Assembly: GCF_000248075.1 (NCBI RefSeq)
Contig: NZ_BAFB01000004.1
Coordinates: 1-55,272, forward strand
Length of the DNA: 55,272 nt
Origin: Gordonia otitidis NBRC 100426
GTDB taxonomy: Bacteria > Actinomycetota > Actinomycetes > Mycobacteriales > Mycobacteriaceae
Reading direction: 5' to 3'
Position numbers and translations under genes: made by a program. Shown here one piece after another: positions 23,901 through 32,747 of the stretch (the stretch's first letter is position 1; every line of letters begins with the position of its first letter). The notes beneath the pieces were generated by a model. The model did no database searches. It was given only the letters and a program-made list of their open reading frames with translations, and was not told the origin of the DNA.

Positions 23901-25274
23901 ATGGCCATTGCCACCATCAACCCGGCGACCGGAGAGACCGTCCGGGAGTTCGATTCACTCACCGACGCACAGGTCGACGAAGCACTCGATCGTGCGGTAC
24001 GCGGTTTCGCCGACTATCGCACGACCTCGTTCGAGCAACGAGCGGCCTGGCTTCACGCGACCGCCGATCTACTCGAGGCCGAGGCCGACAGCGTCGCAGC
24101 GATGATGACGGAGGAGATGGGTAAGACCCTCGCCTCGGCGAAAGCGGAAACTCTCAAATGCGCGAAGGGATTTCGTTACTACGCAGACCACGGAGCCGCG
24201 ATGCTCGCCGACGAGGCCGCGGATGCCGACGCCGTCGGCGCAAGCCGCGCCTACATGCGGTATCAGCCACTCGGTGTGGTGCTGGCCGTCATGCCGTGGA
24301 ATTTTCCACTCTGGCAGGCCGTCCGTTTCGCCGCGCCTGCCCTGATGGCGGGCAACGTCGGCATCCTCAAGCACGCATCGAACGTGCCACAGTCGGCGCT
24401 CTATCTCGAAGACGTGTTGCGCCGTGCGGGATTTCCCGACGGTTGTTTCCAGACTCTGTTGATCGGCTCGAGCAAGGTCGAGTCCATCCTGCGCGATCCG
24501 CGGGTCGCAGCCGCGACGCTGACCGGTAGCGAACCGGCGGGCAGATCGGTGGCTGCGATCGCCGGTGACGAGGTCAAGCACACGGTCCTCGAACTCGGGG
24601 GCAGTGATCCCTACATTGTGATGCCCAGCGCCGACATCGCGCAGGCGGCGAAGACCGCGGTGACCGCGCGCGTACAGAACAATGGCCAATCCTGTATCGC
24701 TGCAAAGCGATTCATCGTCCACACCGACGTCTACGACGAGTTCGTCGATGCCTTCACCGAGGGGTTCCGCTCGCTCGTCGTCGGGGATCCGACCGACGAA
24801 GCCACCGACGTCGGGCCACTCGCCACCGAACAGGGACGTACCGATCTCGAAGAACTCGTCGACGATGCAGTCGGTAAGGGTGCCAAAGTCCTCATCGGGG
24901 GCAGCCGAGTCGACCGGCCCGGTTGGTTCTTCGAGCCGACGATCCTCGCCGACATCACCGAGGAGATGGACATCTACTCGGCCGAGGCCTTCGGTCCTGT
25001 AGCCGCGTTGTACCGCGTCGAGAACATCGACGACGCCATCGCGATCGCCAACGACACCACGTTCGGTCTCGGTGGCAACGCGTGGACGACAGATGCGGCC
25101 GAGCAGGAGCAGTTCATCGATCGGATCGAGTCGGGCCAGGTGTTCATCAACGGCATGACCACCTCGTACCCCGAACTCGGATTCGGCGGGATCAAGCGAT
25201 CAGGCTATGGACGCGAACTGACCTCGCACGGCATCCACGAGTTCTGCAACATCAAGACCGTCTGGATCGCCTGA
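23901..25274 (+). CDS. gabD1: NADP-dependent succinate-semialdehyde dehydrogenase
   Basis: ATG 23901 has GGAAGGA eight bases upstream and gives 457 aa, the length of mycobacterial GabD1. ALDH landmarks are MPWNFPLWQ (cofactor binding), [20 protein letters not shown], Glu231 in [12 protein letters not shown], and Cys265 in [28 protein letters not shown] and [26 protein letters not shown] (split: [12 protein letters not shown]) close the protein. The [12 protein letters not shown]-terminus and short N-terminus match the GabD1/YneI-like branch (Rv0234c-like). It oxidises succinic semialdehyde to succinate, part of the GABA shunt or a TCA bypass. It stands alone between two divergent or convergent neighbours. 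Confidence 0.92.
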   Translation: MAIATINPATGETVREFDSLTDAQVDEALDRAVRGFADYRTTSFEQRAAWLHATADLLEAEADSVAAMMTEEMGKTLASAKAETLKCAKGFRYYADHGAAMLADEAADADAVGASRAYMRYQPLGVVLAVMPWNFPLWQAVRFAAPALMAGNVGILKHASNVPQSALYLEDVLRRAGFPDGCFQTLLIGSSKVESILRDPRVAAATLTGSEPAGRSVAAIAGDEVKHTVLELGGSDPYIVMPSADIAQAAKTAVTARVQNNGQSCIAAKRFIVHTDVYDEFVDAFTEGFRSLVVGDPTDEATDVGPLATEQGRTDLEELVDDAVGKGAKVLIGGSRVDRPGWFFEPTILADITEEMDIYSAEAFGPVAALYRVENIDDAIAIANDTTFGLGGNAWTTDAAEQEQFIDRIESGQVFINGMTTSYPELGFGGIKRSGYGRELTSHGIHEFCNIKTVWIA

Positions 25275-25339
25275 GCGTCGACCGTGCCGGGGTGGCACCC
25301 CCCTCAACGGCTCAGCGGTAGGCACCGGTGCCGGCACAG

Positions 25340-25984
25340 TCACACGCCGGCACCGGTTGCTCCGGCCTCCGCCTGCTGTGGAGTGAAACCCTCGTACTCG
25401 AGTTGTTCCACGAGACCCGAGTGGCTGAACGCGCTCATCTCCAGGTACGCCTTGCCCTTGCGCACAGCCTGCGCCGTCCAGTCAGCGCCGCAGTTGTCGG
25501 CTGCGTAGGTGGCGTCGGCGGTGGAAAAGCCCTCGTATTCGAGTTGCTCCACCAGTCCGCTGTAGCTGAACCCGGACATCTCGAGGTACGCGTCGGCCTT
25601 CGCCAACGCATTGCGCTGTCCCGACGACGCGCCCGTCGGCGCCACATATGTTGACGTGGCGGCCGTGGCCTCTGCGGTCGTTTCCGGTGATGTCACTTCG
25701 ACCTCGGAGGTGTCGGTGTCAGCTTCCGTCGGTGCGGGAGCCAGAGCCGAGGTGACAGTCGTGGTCGACGGTGTGACTGTCTCTGTGACGGTTGCCGTTG
25801 TCACTGCCGCAGCCTTTCGGGTCTCCTTGCACCCGCCGACCGTTCCGACGACGAGGACAGCGAGCAGTGACAGCGCAACACATGCGATCCATCTGGTCGA
25901 CCGCGCCCGGCCACCACGTGCCTGCACAGGATCTGACTGGGTGAGACCTGCTTGCGAATGTCCTGCTTGCGTATGACCTGTCAT
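25340..25984 (-). CDS. Ltp-family lipoprotein with two Ltp repeats
   Basis: ATG 25984 has GGAGG seven bases upstream; 214 aa. After a polar N-terminus comes a hydrophobic helix (about 32-50) and a lipobox ending VGGC with Cys52, then a Thr/Ala/Pro-rich stalk to about residue 120. Two tandem Ltp repeats follow (about 121-168 and 169-207), each with YLEMSxFSxSGLVEQLEYEGF; the first ends ADNCGADW. This repeat is the host-cell surface-exposed lipoprotein domain known from the phage TP-J34 superinfection-exclusion lipoprotein, and it is widespread in actinobacterial genomes. The protein should sit on the outer face of the membrane. An anti-phage role is possible but unproven for chromosomal copies. 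It converges with gabD1 across 65 bp. Confidence 0.85.
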   Translation of the reverse strand: MTGHTQAGHSQAGLTQSDPVQARGGRARSTRWIACVALSLLAVLVVGTVGGCKETRKAAAVTTATVTETVTPSTTTVTSALAPAPTEADTDTSEVEVTSPETTAEATAATSTYVAPTGASSGQRNALAKADAYLEMSGFSYSGLVEQLEYEGFSTADATYAADNCGADWTAQAVRKGKAYLEMSAFSHSGLVEQLEYEGFTPQQAEAGATGAGV

Positions 25985-26206
25985 GGCCGAGCCTCCGTAT
26001 CGGATGAATGTGCACCCGCGTGCGGAGATCATCATGTCTCTCACATCTGACATTCCGGGCTTTGAGAGCCGAGAGGTGTCGTGCGTTCGACAGACACCGC
26101 GACCGATCGAGACGCCACGCAGCGCCATCGTGTCGATCCCCGATCGGACGCAGAGGCCCGTATGGCCGACCCGCGGCGACGAGCGATGAGATCGTAGGCT
26201 TGAGGT

Positions 26207-27022
26207 GTGGTTGATCTCGCATATGTCATCGCCGGTTCCGAAGCGACAGGCGGAGCAGGACTACAAGTCGATCTGAAGACCTTCCAAGAACTGGGCGTCT
26301 ATGGGGTCGGCACGATCACCTGCATCGTGTCCTTCGATCCGAAGAACAACTGGGCGCATCGTTTCGTACCCGTCGAACCGCAGGTCATCGCCGACCAGAT
26401 CGAAGCGGCCACGGCCACCCACGACCTCGACGTGGTCAAGGTCGGCATGCTCGGCACCCCCGCGACGATCGACGTTGTCGCCGACGCCCTCGCGGCCAGG
26501 CAGTGGCGGCAGGTCGTCGTCGATCCGGTCCTGATCTGCAAGGGCCAGGAACCCGGAGCGGCACTGGACACGGATACCGCGTTGCGCGAGAAGATCATTC
26601 CCCTCGCAACAGTCGTGACGCCCAACCTCTTCGAAGCGCAGATCCTGTCAGGAATGGACGAGATCACAAGTGTTGAAGAACTGGCAGAGGCGGCACGTCG
26701 AATCGCTGATCTCGGACCGAAATACGTGGTCGCCAAGGGCGGCGTCGAACTGCCCGGCGACGACGCCGTCGACGTGCTCTTCGACGGAACCGACATCACC
26801 GTCCTGGCCGCACCCAAAGTCGGAGCCGAGCGCGTGTCGGGTGCCGGCTGCACCCTGGCCGCAGCGATCACCGCAGAGCTGGCCAAGGGCGCAGAGATCG
26901 GCGATGCCGTCGCCTTCGCCAAGGAGTTCACGACGGCGGGCATCAACGGCCGCGTCTCGGCGAACACCCCATTCGACACCGTCTGGCAGGGCGCCTACGT
27001 CGACCAGCTCGCCGAGGACTGA
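26207..27022 (+). CDS. Pyridoxal / hydroxymethylpyrimidine kinase (PdxK/ThiD family)
   Basis: 271 residues from GTG 26207. Ribokinase-type vitamin kinase motifs are GSEATGGAGLQVDLKTF at 10-26 (usual GSDSSGGAGIQAD), VVKVGMLG, VVDPVLICKGQ, VTPNLFEAQILSG, YVVAKGGVELPGDDAVDVLFDG, and the anion hole GAGCTLAAAI (about 211-220, catalytic Cys-containing). The Cys-containing GxGCT and the ELGVYGVGT segment are shared by ThiD and the PdxK of Bacillus type. It phosphorylates pyridoxal/pyridoxine or HMP; which one cannot be settled here. No thiamine genes or TPP riboswitch are adjacent. The 222-bp spacer to the divergent lipoprotein gene shows nothing I can name. Confidence 0.87.
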   Translation: MVDLAYVIAGSEATGGAGLQVDLKTFQELGVYGVGTITCIVSFDPKNNWAHRFVPVEPQVIADQIEAATATHDLDVVKVGMLGTPATIDVVADALAARQWRQVVVDPVLICKGQEPGAALDTDTALREKIIPLATVVTPNLFEAQILSGMDEITSVEELAEAARRIADLGPKYVVAKGGVELPGDDAVDVLFDGTDITVLAAPKVGAERVSGAGCTLAAAITAELAKGAEIGDAVAFAKEFTTAGINGRVSANTPFDTVWQGAYVDQLAED

Positions 27023-27141
27023 GAGCCTCAGCTGCCCAGAGCTCCGTCAAGGATTGAGCCCACCACGACGGGAAGAGGCATAGCGGTGCGTCGCGGAATG
27101 TTGTGACGAGTACGCACCCGCCCCTTCTCATGGAGGTTCCG

Positions 27142-27960
27142 ATGACCGAAAGCCTCTCCGCTCAGAGCGCACCGACCGAGAGTGACTTTGTCGACGCCTG
27201 GCACCGGTGGCACACAGCGCGTGAAATTGAGCTGGCCACACCCCTCGGGTGGCTCTCGATCAACCGCCTCGAATGGCTCGATACCGAGCCTGCCCGCTTC
27301 GACGGTCTGCCGGGACTCTGGTGGTTCGACGGCAGCACCGCCCACCTGCGCCCCGGCGACGCCGAAACGTTCGCCGCCCGTGACTTCGAGCTGCAGCCAA
27401 CCGGTCCGGGCGAGGTGATCGAGGTCGACGGCGTTCACATCGAGGTTGTCCGGCGCGGCGACGGCTACCTGATCCGCGTGCACGACGCAGATGCACCGGC
27501 AGTCCGCGACTTTCACGGGGTGCCGGCGTATGCGCCCGATACGTCGTGGGTCGTCGAGGCGCGATTCGAACCATACGGGGAGCCACGGCCGGTGACGGTC
27601 GGCGCCGTCGCGGAGGGCTTGGCGCACGTGTACGTCTCCCCCGGTGAACTGGTCTTCGACTGGGACGGAAACCAGCGCCGACTCGTCGCTTTCAACGGCA
27701 AGCAGCGTGGATTGAGCGTTCTGTTCACCGATGCCACCTCGGGGATCACCACCTACGCGGCGAATCGAAGCGTGGCCGTCGAAGCATCCGACGACGTCCT
27801 CCGCCACGGAGGACGAGTGGTACTCGACTTCAACCGAGCCGTCAACCTGCCGTGCGCGTTCATCGACTTCGCGACCTGCCCGCTGCCACCGGCGGGCAAT
27901 CACCTGGACTTCGACGTGACTGCAGGTGAGAAGACGCCGTACGAACGCGAAACTCAGTAG
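27142..27960 (+). CDS. DUF1684 protein
   Basis: ATG 27142 has GGAGG six bases upstream; the upstream in-frame start at 27103 lacks one. The 272-residue protein has the DUF1684 hallmarks: WHRWHTAREIELATPLGWLS, GLPGLWWFDG, an all-beta middle, FNGKQRGLSVLFTDATSG, RVVLDFNRAVNLPCAFIDFATCPLPPAGN (as blocks LDFNRAVNLPCAF and FATCPLPPAGN) and GEKTPYERE at the end. DUF1684 is a beta-rich family common in actinobacteria and Bacteroidota whose function is unknown; the DFNRAxNPxCAF..ATCPLPP block is its most conserved part and includes a Cys pair. Its 3' end overlaps the convergent FMN-binding gene by 7 bp. Confidence 0.86.
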   Translation: MTESLSAQSAPTESDFVDAWHRWHTAREIELATPLGWLSINRLEWLDTEPARFDGLPGLWWFDGSTAHLRPGDAETFAARDFELQPTGPGEVIEVDGVHIEVVRRGDGYLIRVHDADAPAVRDFHGVPAYAPDTSWVVEARFEPYGEPRPVTVGAVAEGLAHVYVSPGELVFDWDGNQRRLVAFNGKQRGLSVLFTDATSGITTYAANRSVAVEASDDVLRHGGRVVLDFNRAVNLPCAFIDFATCPLPPAGNHLDFDVTAGEKTPYERETQ

Positions 27961-28562
27961 AGCCAGGCCCGATAGGCCTCGTCACCGAACTCTTCGTCAG
28001 GTACGTCGTCGAGGCCCTCCAGTACTTGTTTGGCAAGCCTCGCGGTGCTTGGCACGCTCTCGGGTTGCCACGTCTCCGGCTTCCAGAGTTCCGATCTGAG
28101 AAACGCTTTGGAGCAGTGGAAGAACACTTCTTCGACGGCGACCTCGACCGCGAGGATCGGCCGCTTACCCCGGACGGCCAGCTGATCGAAGTACGGGCCG
28201 TCGTCGACGATGCGCGCCGAGCCGTTGACCCTGAGGGTGTCGCCTCTGCCGGGAATCACGGCGATCGCACCCACGTGCGGGTTGGTGAGGATGTTCTCGT
28301 AACCGTCCACCCGTCGGTTGCCCGGCCGTTCAGGGATGGCGATGGTGCGAGCGTCGATGACGTGCACCACTTTTCCTGCGGGATCGCCTTTGGGCGAGAC
28401 GTCGACGCGGCCGGAACAATCGGAGGTGGCCAGGAACAGCATCGGTGTCGCGACAAGCCAGTCGACGTGGGCTTGCAGGAGCTGCGACCGGACCTTGTTG
28501 GCGATGATCTCCGCGGGATGCCCGACGACGTCCCTCAATTGCTCTGACGTGGTGATCCGCAT
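27954..28562 (-). CDS. Pyridoxamine 5'-phosphate oxidase-related FMN-binding protein (MSMEG_1061 type)
   Basis: 202 residues from ATG 28562. The blocks match the MSMEG_1061-type subfamily: MLFLATSDCSGRVDVSPKGDPAG, TIAIPERPGNRRVDGYENILTNP, IPGRGDTLRVNGSARIV, and EVFFHCSKAFLRSELWKPETW near the end. Such split-barrel proteins bind FMN (or F420) and reduce or oxidise small molecules; the substrate is unknown. The start is odd: GGAGGT directly abuts the ATG, leaving no normal spacer, yet no better in-frame start exists downstream because the family helix begins at once. The gene overlaps the convergent DUF1684 gene by 7 bp. The 125-bp spacer to xthA shows no clear signal. Confidence 0.86.
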   Translation of the reverse strand: MRITTSEQLRDVVGHPAEIIANKVRSQLLQAHVDWLVATPMLFLATSDCSGRVDVSPKGDPAGKVVHVIDARTIAIPERPGNRRVDGYENILTNPHVGAIAVIPGRGDTLRVNGSARIVDDGPYFDQLAVRGKRPILAVEVAVEEVFFHCSKAFLRSELWKPETWQPESVPSTARLAKQVLEGLDDVPDEEFGDEAYRAWLY

Positions 28563-28687
28563 ACCTCCATGATGCCGACTCAACCGGCGGCGACGGTCGG
28601 CAGTCCAGGTCGAGTTGAATTCCGGCTGAGGTGCGTCGCGCGCTGATGGTTCCGCCGTGCGCTTCCTCCGACGACACTCCGTCGCCT

Positions 28688-29563
28688 TCATCGGTAAGAC
28701 ACCACGAGAGGTGCGTGGTCGGACAGACGCTGCTCGGGCGAGGGTTCTTTGTCCACGGCGACCGACACGGCGCGACGAGCCAGACCGGGGGTAGCGAGTT
28801 GGTGGTCGACGCGCCAGCCGACGTCCTTGGTGAACGACTCCCCCGCCCAGCTCCACCAGGTCAGTGGTCCTGGCCGGTCGCCGTACACCTGCCGCACGAC
28901 GTCGACCAGTCGACGACGGCCCAGGACGGAATCGAACCATGCGCGGTCTTCGGGGAGGAAGCCGTCCATCGGTCTCGCTGCTCTCCAGTTGGTCACGTCG
29001 AACTCAGTGTGCGCGATGTTCAGATCACCGACGAGTAGGAACTCGCGACCCTTCCGCATCGCAGCCAGGCGATTCCGGTTCACCTCTCGACCGAAACCCG
29101 CCAGAAAGCGTTGTTTGCGTTCGTACTTCGCGCCACCGTCCGGTGCGTCGCGCATGGCTCCGGGACGCTGCCGGTGTGCCGGGAGTCCACCCTTCGGCAG
29201 GTAGATGCAGGCGATGGTGACCGGACGATCGGACAGATCCACTTCGACGTATCGCCCCTGCGTGGCGAACTCGGAGAGTCCACGGGCGCGCGGCGGATGC
29301 GACACCCAGGTACGCGCCGCTGTCGGGCTCGTCCTGGTCAGAATCGCGACGCCGTTGCGGCCGGCCACCGATCCTACGTCGGCGGCGACCGCGTACCCGG
29401 GAAACTCACCCAGTTCTGATGCAGGGCAACGTAATTCTTGGAGTGCAACGACGTCGGGCGCGCGTTCGGCGAGCCAGCGATCGAATCCTCGACGACGCGC
29501 CGCCCGAATCCCATTGACGTTGAAGGTAGCAACCGTGAAGGGTTCGGGGTCGGCAGGACGCAT
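28688..29563 (-). CDS. xthA: Exodeoxyribonuclease III (AP endonuclease)
   Basis: 291 residues from ATG 29563. All exonuclease III motifs are present: FNVNGIRAARRRG, LQELRCPA (metal Glu), YLPKGG, GDLNIAHTEFDVTNW (catalytic Asp-Leu-Asn), WWSWAG, GWRVDHQLAT and the terminal LSDHAPLVVSYR (catalytic His). The DLNIAHTEFD form is typical of actinobacterial XthA. It cuts DNA at abasic sites, the step after glycosylases such as Mug at the left of the window. The open frame runs on upstream to 30157 without a stop but overlaps the GNAT gene in another frame, so that part is not coding here. No SOS box is visible. Confidence 0.93.
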   Translation of the reverse strand: MRPADPEPFTVATFNVNGIRAARRRGFDRWLAERAPDVVALQELRCPASELGEFPGYAVAADVGSVAGRNGVAILTRTSPTAARTWVSHPPRARGLSEFATQGRYVEVDLSDRPVTIACIYLPKGGLPAHRQRPGAMRDAPDGGAKYERKQRFLAGFGREVNRNRLAAMRKGREFLLVGDLNIAHTEFDVTNWRAARPMDGFLPEDRAWFDSVLGRRRLVDVVRQVYGDRPGPLTWWSWAGESFTKDVGWRVDHQLATPGLARRAVSVAVDKEPSPEQRLSDHAPLVVSYR

Positions 29564-29610
29564 ACCGAACACTGTGCCCGACAGCGGCGAGTCGCCCGCA
29601 GGTACCCGTA

Positions 29611-30135
29611 TCAGATGCCGAACGGCTTCGCGTAGTGGATGAGGCCGCTCGGCAGGGGCTGATCGTCGAGGCTCATGGCCATCAGCGCGTCGTCGGGGAC
29701 GTCGACGTTGAGGGTGATCCCATGGCTGGACGCCCGCGTGAAGCCGAACCGGGGGTAGTAATCCGGATGTCCCATCACGGTGACGAAGTGTTCGCCCTGA
29801 GCCGCAGCAGCCGACAGCACTGCGCGAATGGCCGCCGATCCCGCCCCGGTTCTCTGATGTTCGGGTAGCACAGCACACGGCGCGAGACACAAAGCGGGCG
29901 TCGTTCCGATGTGGCAGCGGGTCAGCAGCGCCTGACCGACGACCGCGCCGGCGTCGTCGGTGGCGACATACGACAGACCGTCGATCCAGGCATCGGGATC
30001 GGCCCGCAGGGCGTCGACGAGGTCGGCTTCCTCCGCGGTGTCGAAGGCGGAGAGGACGACATGGCGGATCGCGTCGATGTCGGCGTTCGTCTCGGGGCGG
30101 GTGGTCCAGCGGCTCTTTGTCGATGAGTCTTTCAT
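29611..30135 (-). CDS. GNAT family N-acetyltransferase (YhbS-like)
   Basis: ATG 30135 follows AAGGA at normal distance; 174 aa. It begins WTTRPETNADIDAIRHVVLSAF and has VATDDAGAVVGQALLTRC, then the acetyl-CoA loop LAPCAVLPEHQRTGAGSAAIRAVL (motif A in the form Q-R-T-G-A-G). VTVMGHPDYYPRFGFTRASS follows, the G.P.YY.RFGF block typical of YhbS-type acetyltransferases. The substrate is unknown. It lies 47 bp upstream of xthA on the same strand and 85 bp after the ABC-F stop, so a loose transcription unit ABC-F/GNAT/xthA is possible. Confidence 0.88.
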   Translation of the reverse strand: MKDSSTKSRWTTRPETNADIDAIRHVVLSAFDTAEEADLVDALRADPDAWIDGLSYVATDDAGAVVGQALLTRCHIGTTPALCLAPCAVLPEHQRTGAGSAAIRAVLSAAAAQGEHFVTVMGHPDYYPRFGFTRASSHGITLNVDVPDDALMAMSLDDQPLPSGLIHYAKPFGI

Positions 30136-30220
30136 CGCGATCCTTTCGGTCAGACATAGCTCGATGGATGACATCTGTTGCTGTGGAGTCGACCGACTCC
30201 TGCGCCAGGTCACTTGCACG

Positions 30221-31882
30221 TCACAGCTCTGCGACTCGTCCATCCTCGACGCGCCAGCGTGTGTCAAGGCGAACGCCGTCGATCATCCGCCGATCGTGGG
30301 TGACGAGCAGCACCGCACCGTCGAAGGACTCGAGTGCCGATTCGAGCTGTTCGATCGCGGGGAGATCGAGGTGGTTGGTCGGTTCGTCGAGCACGAGCAC
30401 GTTGACTCCTCGCGCTTGCAGCAACGCCAGTGCCGCACGAGTCCGTTCGCCCGGCGACAGGTCGGCGACCGGTCGGTCGACGTGATCGGCGCGCAGCCCG
30501 AATTTGGCCAACAGCGTGCGCACCTCGGCTGTCGTGAACTCCGGCACGAGTTGTTCGAAGCGCTCGGCGAGTAGCTGCGGTCCGGCGAATTGACCACGCG
30601 CCTGGTCGATTTCGCCGATCGCGACACTCGCGCCGAGCTGTGCGGTGCCCTCGTCGGGCACGATGCGACCGGTCAACACACCGAGCAGCGTCGACTTTCC
30701 CGCGCCGTTCGGTCCGGTGATGCCGATGCGCTGACCGGCGTTCACCTGAAGCGAGACGGGGCCCAGAGTGAAGTCGCCGCGTCGCACCACCGCATTGGTG
30801 AGTGTCGCGACCACCGAACTCGATCGGGGGGCTGAGCCGATGGTGAACTCGAGCACCCATTCCTTGCGGGGCTCGGCGACCTCGTCGAGGCGAGCGATCC
30901 GGCTCTCCATCTGACGTACCTTCTGCGCCTGTTTCTCGCTGGATTCGCTTGCCGCTCTGCGTCGGATCTTGTCGTTGTCGGGCGCCTTGCGAATCGCGTT
31001 GCGCACGCCATGACTCGACCATTCCCGCTGAGTACGCGCTCGCGCCACGAGATCTGCCTTCTTCTCGGCGAACTCCTCATACTCCGCGCGACGATGCTGT
31101 CGGGCGATCTCCCGCTCCTTCAGGTAGCTTTCGTATCCGCCGTTGTAGACCGTGTTGGTGTGCTGGACGAAATCCAGTTCGACGATCCGAGTCGCGCTGC
31201 GCGCCATGAACTCTCGATCGTGACTGACAAGCACGACGCCTCCGCGCATACCGGCGACGACGTCTTCGAGGCGGGAGAGTCCGTCGAGGTCGAGGTCATT
31301 GGTCGGTTCGTCGAGCAGCACGACGTCGAATCGTGAGCACAGCAGTGCCGCCAGTCCGACCCGTGCGGCCTGCCCACCGGAAAGGCCAGTCATCAGTGCA
31401 GAGCCCGCAGCGACGTCGCCCGCCGGCAGCCCGAGGTCGGCAAGAACTGCGGGCAGACGTTCGTCGAGGTCCGCGGCGCCACAGGCGAGCCAGCGATCAA
31501 GGGCGGTCGCGTAGGCGTCGGCCGGGTCGTCGGGCCCTGAGTGGTCGTCGTCGCCGAGGGCGGCCGCCGCAGCCTCCATCGCCTGCGTCGCGGCGGCACA
31601 GCCTGTTCGGCGTGCGACGTACTGCGCGACCGTCTCGCCCTGCACGCGTTCGTGTTCCTGCGGCAACCAGCCGACGAAGGCATCAGCCGGGGCGCGGGTC
31701 ACAGTGCCTTCCAACGGTGCGAGCTCACCCGCGAGGATGCGCAGCAACGTCGACTTGCCCGCGCCGTTGGCCCCGAGTACCCCGACCACGTCGCCTGGTG
31801 CGACCGTCAGATCGAGGTGATCGAACAGCACCCGATGTGCATATCCACCGGCGATGTCCTTGGCGACGAGCGAGGCTGTCAT
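30221..31882 (-). CDS. ABC-F family ATPase (ribosome protection / antibiotic resistance type)
   Basis: 553 residues with two nucleotide-binding domains and no membrane segments. Domain 1 has Walker A GANGAGKS (37-44), signature LSGGQ (167-171) and Walker B VVLLDEP (187-193). The linker of about 95 residues (250-345) is charged and coiled-coil-like (YLKEREIARQHRRAEYEEF). Domain 2 has Walker A GPNGAGKS (390-397), signature LSPGE and LVLDEPTNHLDLP. ABC-F proteins act on the ribosome, some giving macrolide, lincosamide or pleuromutilin protection; others are translation factors. The linker length and high-GC host suit the actinobacterial resistance-type group, but specificity cannot be read. A decayed fragment of a second ABC-F gene lies at 36.0 kb. 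Confidence 0.93.
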   Translation of the reverse strand: MTASLVAKDIAGGYAHRVLFDHLDLTVAPGDVVGVLGANGAGKSTLLRILAGELAPLEGTVTRAPADAFVGWLPQEHERVQGETVAQYVARRTGCAAATQAMEAAAAALGDDDHSGPDDPADAYATALDRWLACGAADLDERLPAVLADLGLPAGDVAAGSALMTGLSGGQAARVGLAALLCSRFDVVLLDEPTNDLDLDGLSRLEDVVAGMRGGVVLVSHDREFMARSATRIVELDFVQHTNTVYNGGYESYLKEREIARQHRRAEYEEFAEKKADLVARARTQREWSSHGVRNAIRKAPDNDKIRRRAASESSEKQAQKVRQMESRIARLDEVAEPRKEWVLEFTIGSAPRSSSVVATLTNAVVRRGDFTLGPVSLQVNAGQRIGITGPNGAGKSTLLGVLTGRIVPDEGTAQLGASVAIGEIDQARGQFAGPQLLAERFEQLVPEFTTAEVRTLLAKFGLRADHVDRPVADLSPGERTRAALALLQARGVNVLVLDEPTNHLDLPAIEQLESALESFDGAVLLVTHDRRMIDGVRLDTRWRVEDGRVAEL

Positions 31883-31972
31883 GCCTCACATGGTCCCATT
31901 CACGGCTGCCGGGCACTGCTGGGGAGTCGTGCGTGCAACTCTCCGCCACCCGATGGATCATGCAGTCACCGA

Positions 31973-32746
31973 TCACAGGACCTGCGAGAGAAAGGCCTTC
32001 AAGCGATCGGATCTCGCGTCGGTGAACAGTTGATCCGGCGTACCGGTCTCCACCACCTCGCCGTGATCCATGAAGACCACGTTGTCGGCCACGGTGCGTG
32101 CGAACCCCATCTCGTGGGTCACCACCACCATCGTCATGCCCTGCCCGGCGAGTTCGGTCATCAGCGCCAGGATGCCCTTCACCAGTTCCGGGTCGAGTGC
32201 TGAGGTGGCCTCGTCGAAGAACATGACCTGCGGCGCCATGGCCAGAGCGCGCGCGATCGCGACCCGCTGTTGCTGACCGCCGGAGAGGTTGGCCGGACGT
32301 ACGTCGGCCTTTGCGCGCAGCCCCACGACGTCAAGCTCATCGATCGCACGTGCTCTGGCCTCGTCCTTGGACAAACCCAGCAGTCTGCGCGGTCCGAGTG
32401 CCACATTGTCGGCCACACTCATGTGGGGGAACAAGTTGAAGTGCTGGAAGACCATGCCGATGCGTCGGCGCAGTTCGTCGGGATTGTCTTTCAGGACCGA
32501 TCGGCCGTCGAGCAGGATGTCCCCGCTGTCGGGCTCGTGCAGTCGGTTCAGGACCCGCAGCAGCGTCGACTTTCCTGAGCCGGACGGACCGATGACCGTC
32601 GTCGTGCTTCCGGCACCCACATCGAGACTGATGCCACGGAGCACGTGATTCTTGCCGAACGAGAGGTGTAGGTCTTTCCCTGTGAGAGAAACCGCGTCGC
32701 GGTGTTGTGTCGCGGCGGCACTCGAAGTGTCAGTTACGTCGGCCAT
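31973..32746 (-). CDS. glnQ: Polar amino-acid ABC transporter ATP-binding protein (GlnQ type)
   Basis: 257 residues with Walker A GPSGSGKS (53-60), [17 protein letters not shown] (the Q-loop form typical of glutamine/polar amino-acid importers), signature [16 protein letters not shown], Walker [17 protein letters not shown], and the H-loop [10 protein letters not shown]. The start ATG is one base after the stop of the fused binding-protein/permease gene and is preceded by AGGAGAG, so the two are translated together. It energises import of glutamine or a related amino acid at the inner face of the membrane. About 20 N-terminal residues precede the usual ABC start. Confidence 0.92.
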   Translation of the reverse strand: MADVTDTSSAAATQHRDAVSLTGKDLHLSFGKNHVLRGISLDVGAGSTTTVIGPSGSGKSTLLRVLNRLHEPDSGDILLDGRSVLKDNPDELRRRIGMVFQHFNLFPHMSVADNVALGPRRLLGLSKDEARARAIDELDVVGLRAKADVRPANLSGGQQQRVAIARALAMAPQVMFFDEATSALDPELVKGILALMTELAGQGMTMVVVTHEMGFARTVADNVVFMDHGEVVETGTPDQLFTDARSDRLKAFLSQVL

Positions 32747-32747
32747 G

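Noticed and set aside
26028..26206. Possible TPP riboswitch ahead of the ThiD/PdxK gene
   Set aside because: No CTGAGA thi-box element or matching helices could be found in the 222-bp spacer.
28688..30157. A 489-residue reading of xthA extended upstream
   Set aside because: The added 198 residues overlap the GNAT gene in another frame and are Arg-rich without motifs; XthA normally starts just before FNVNGI.
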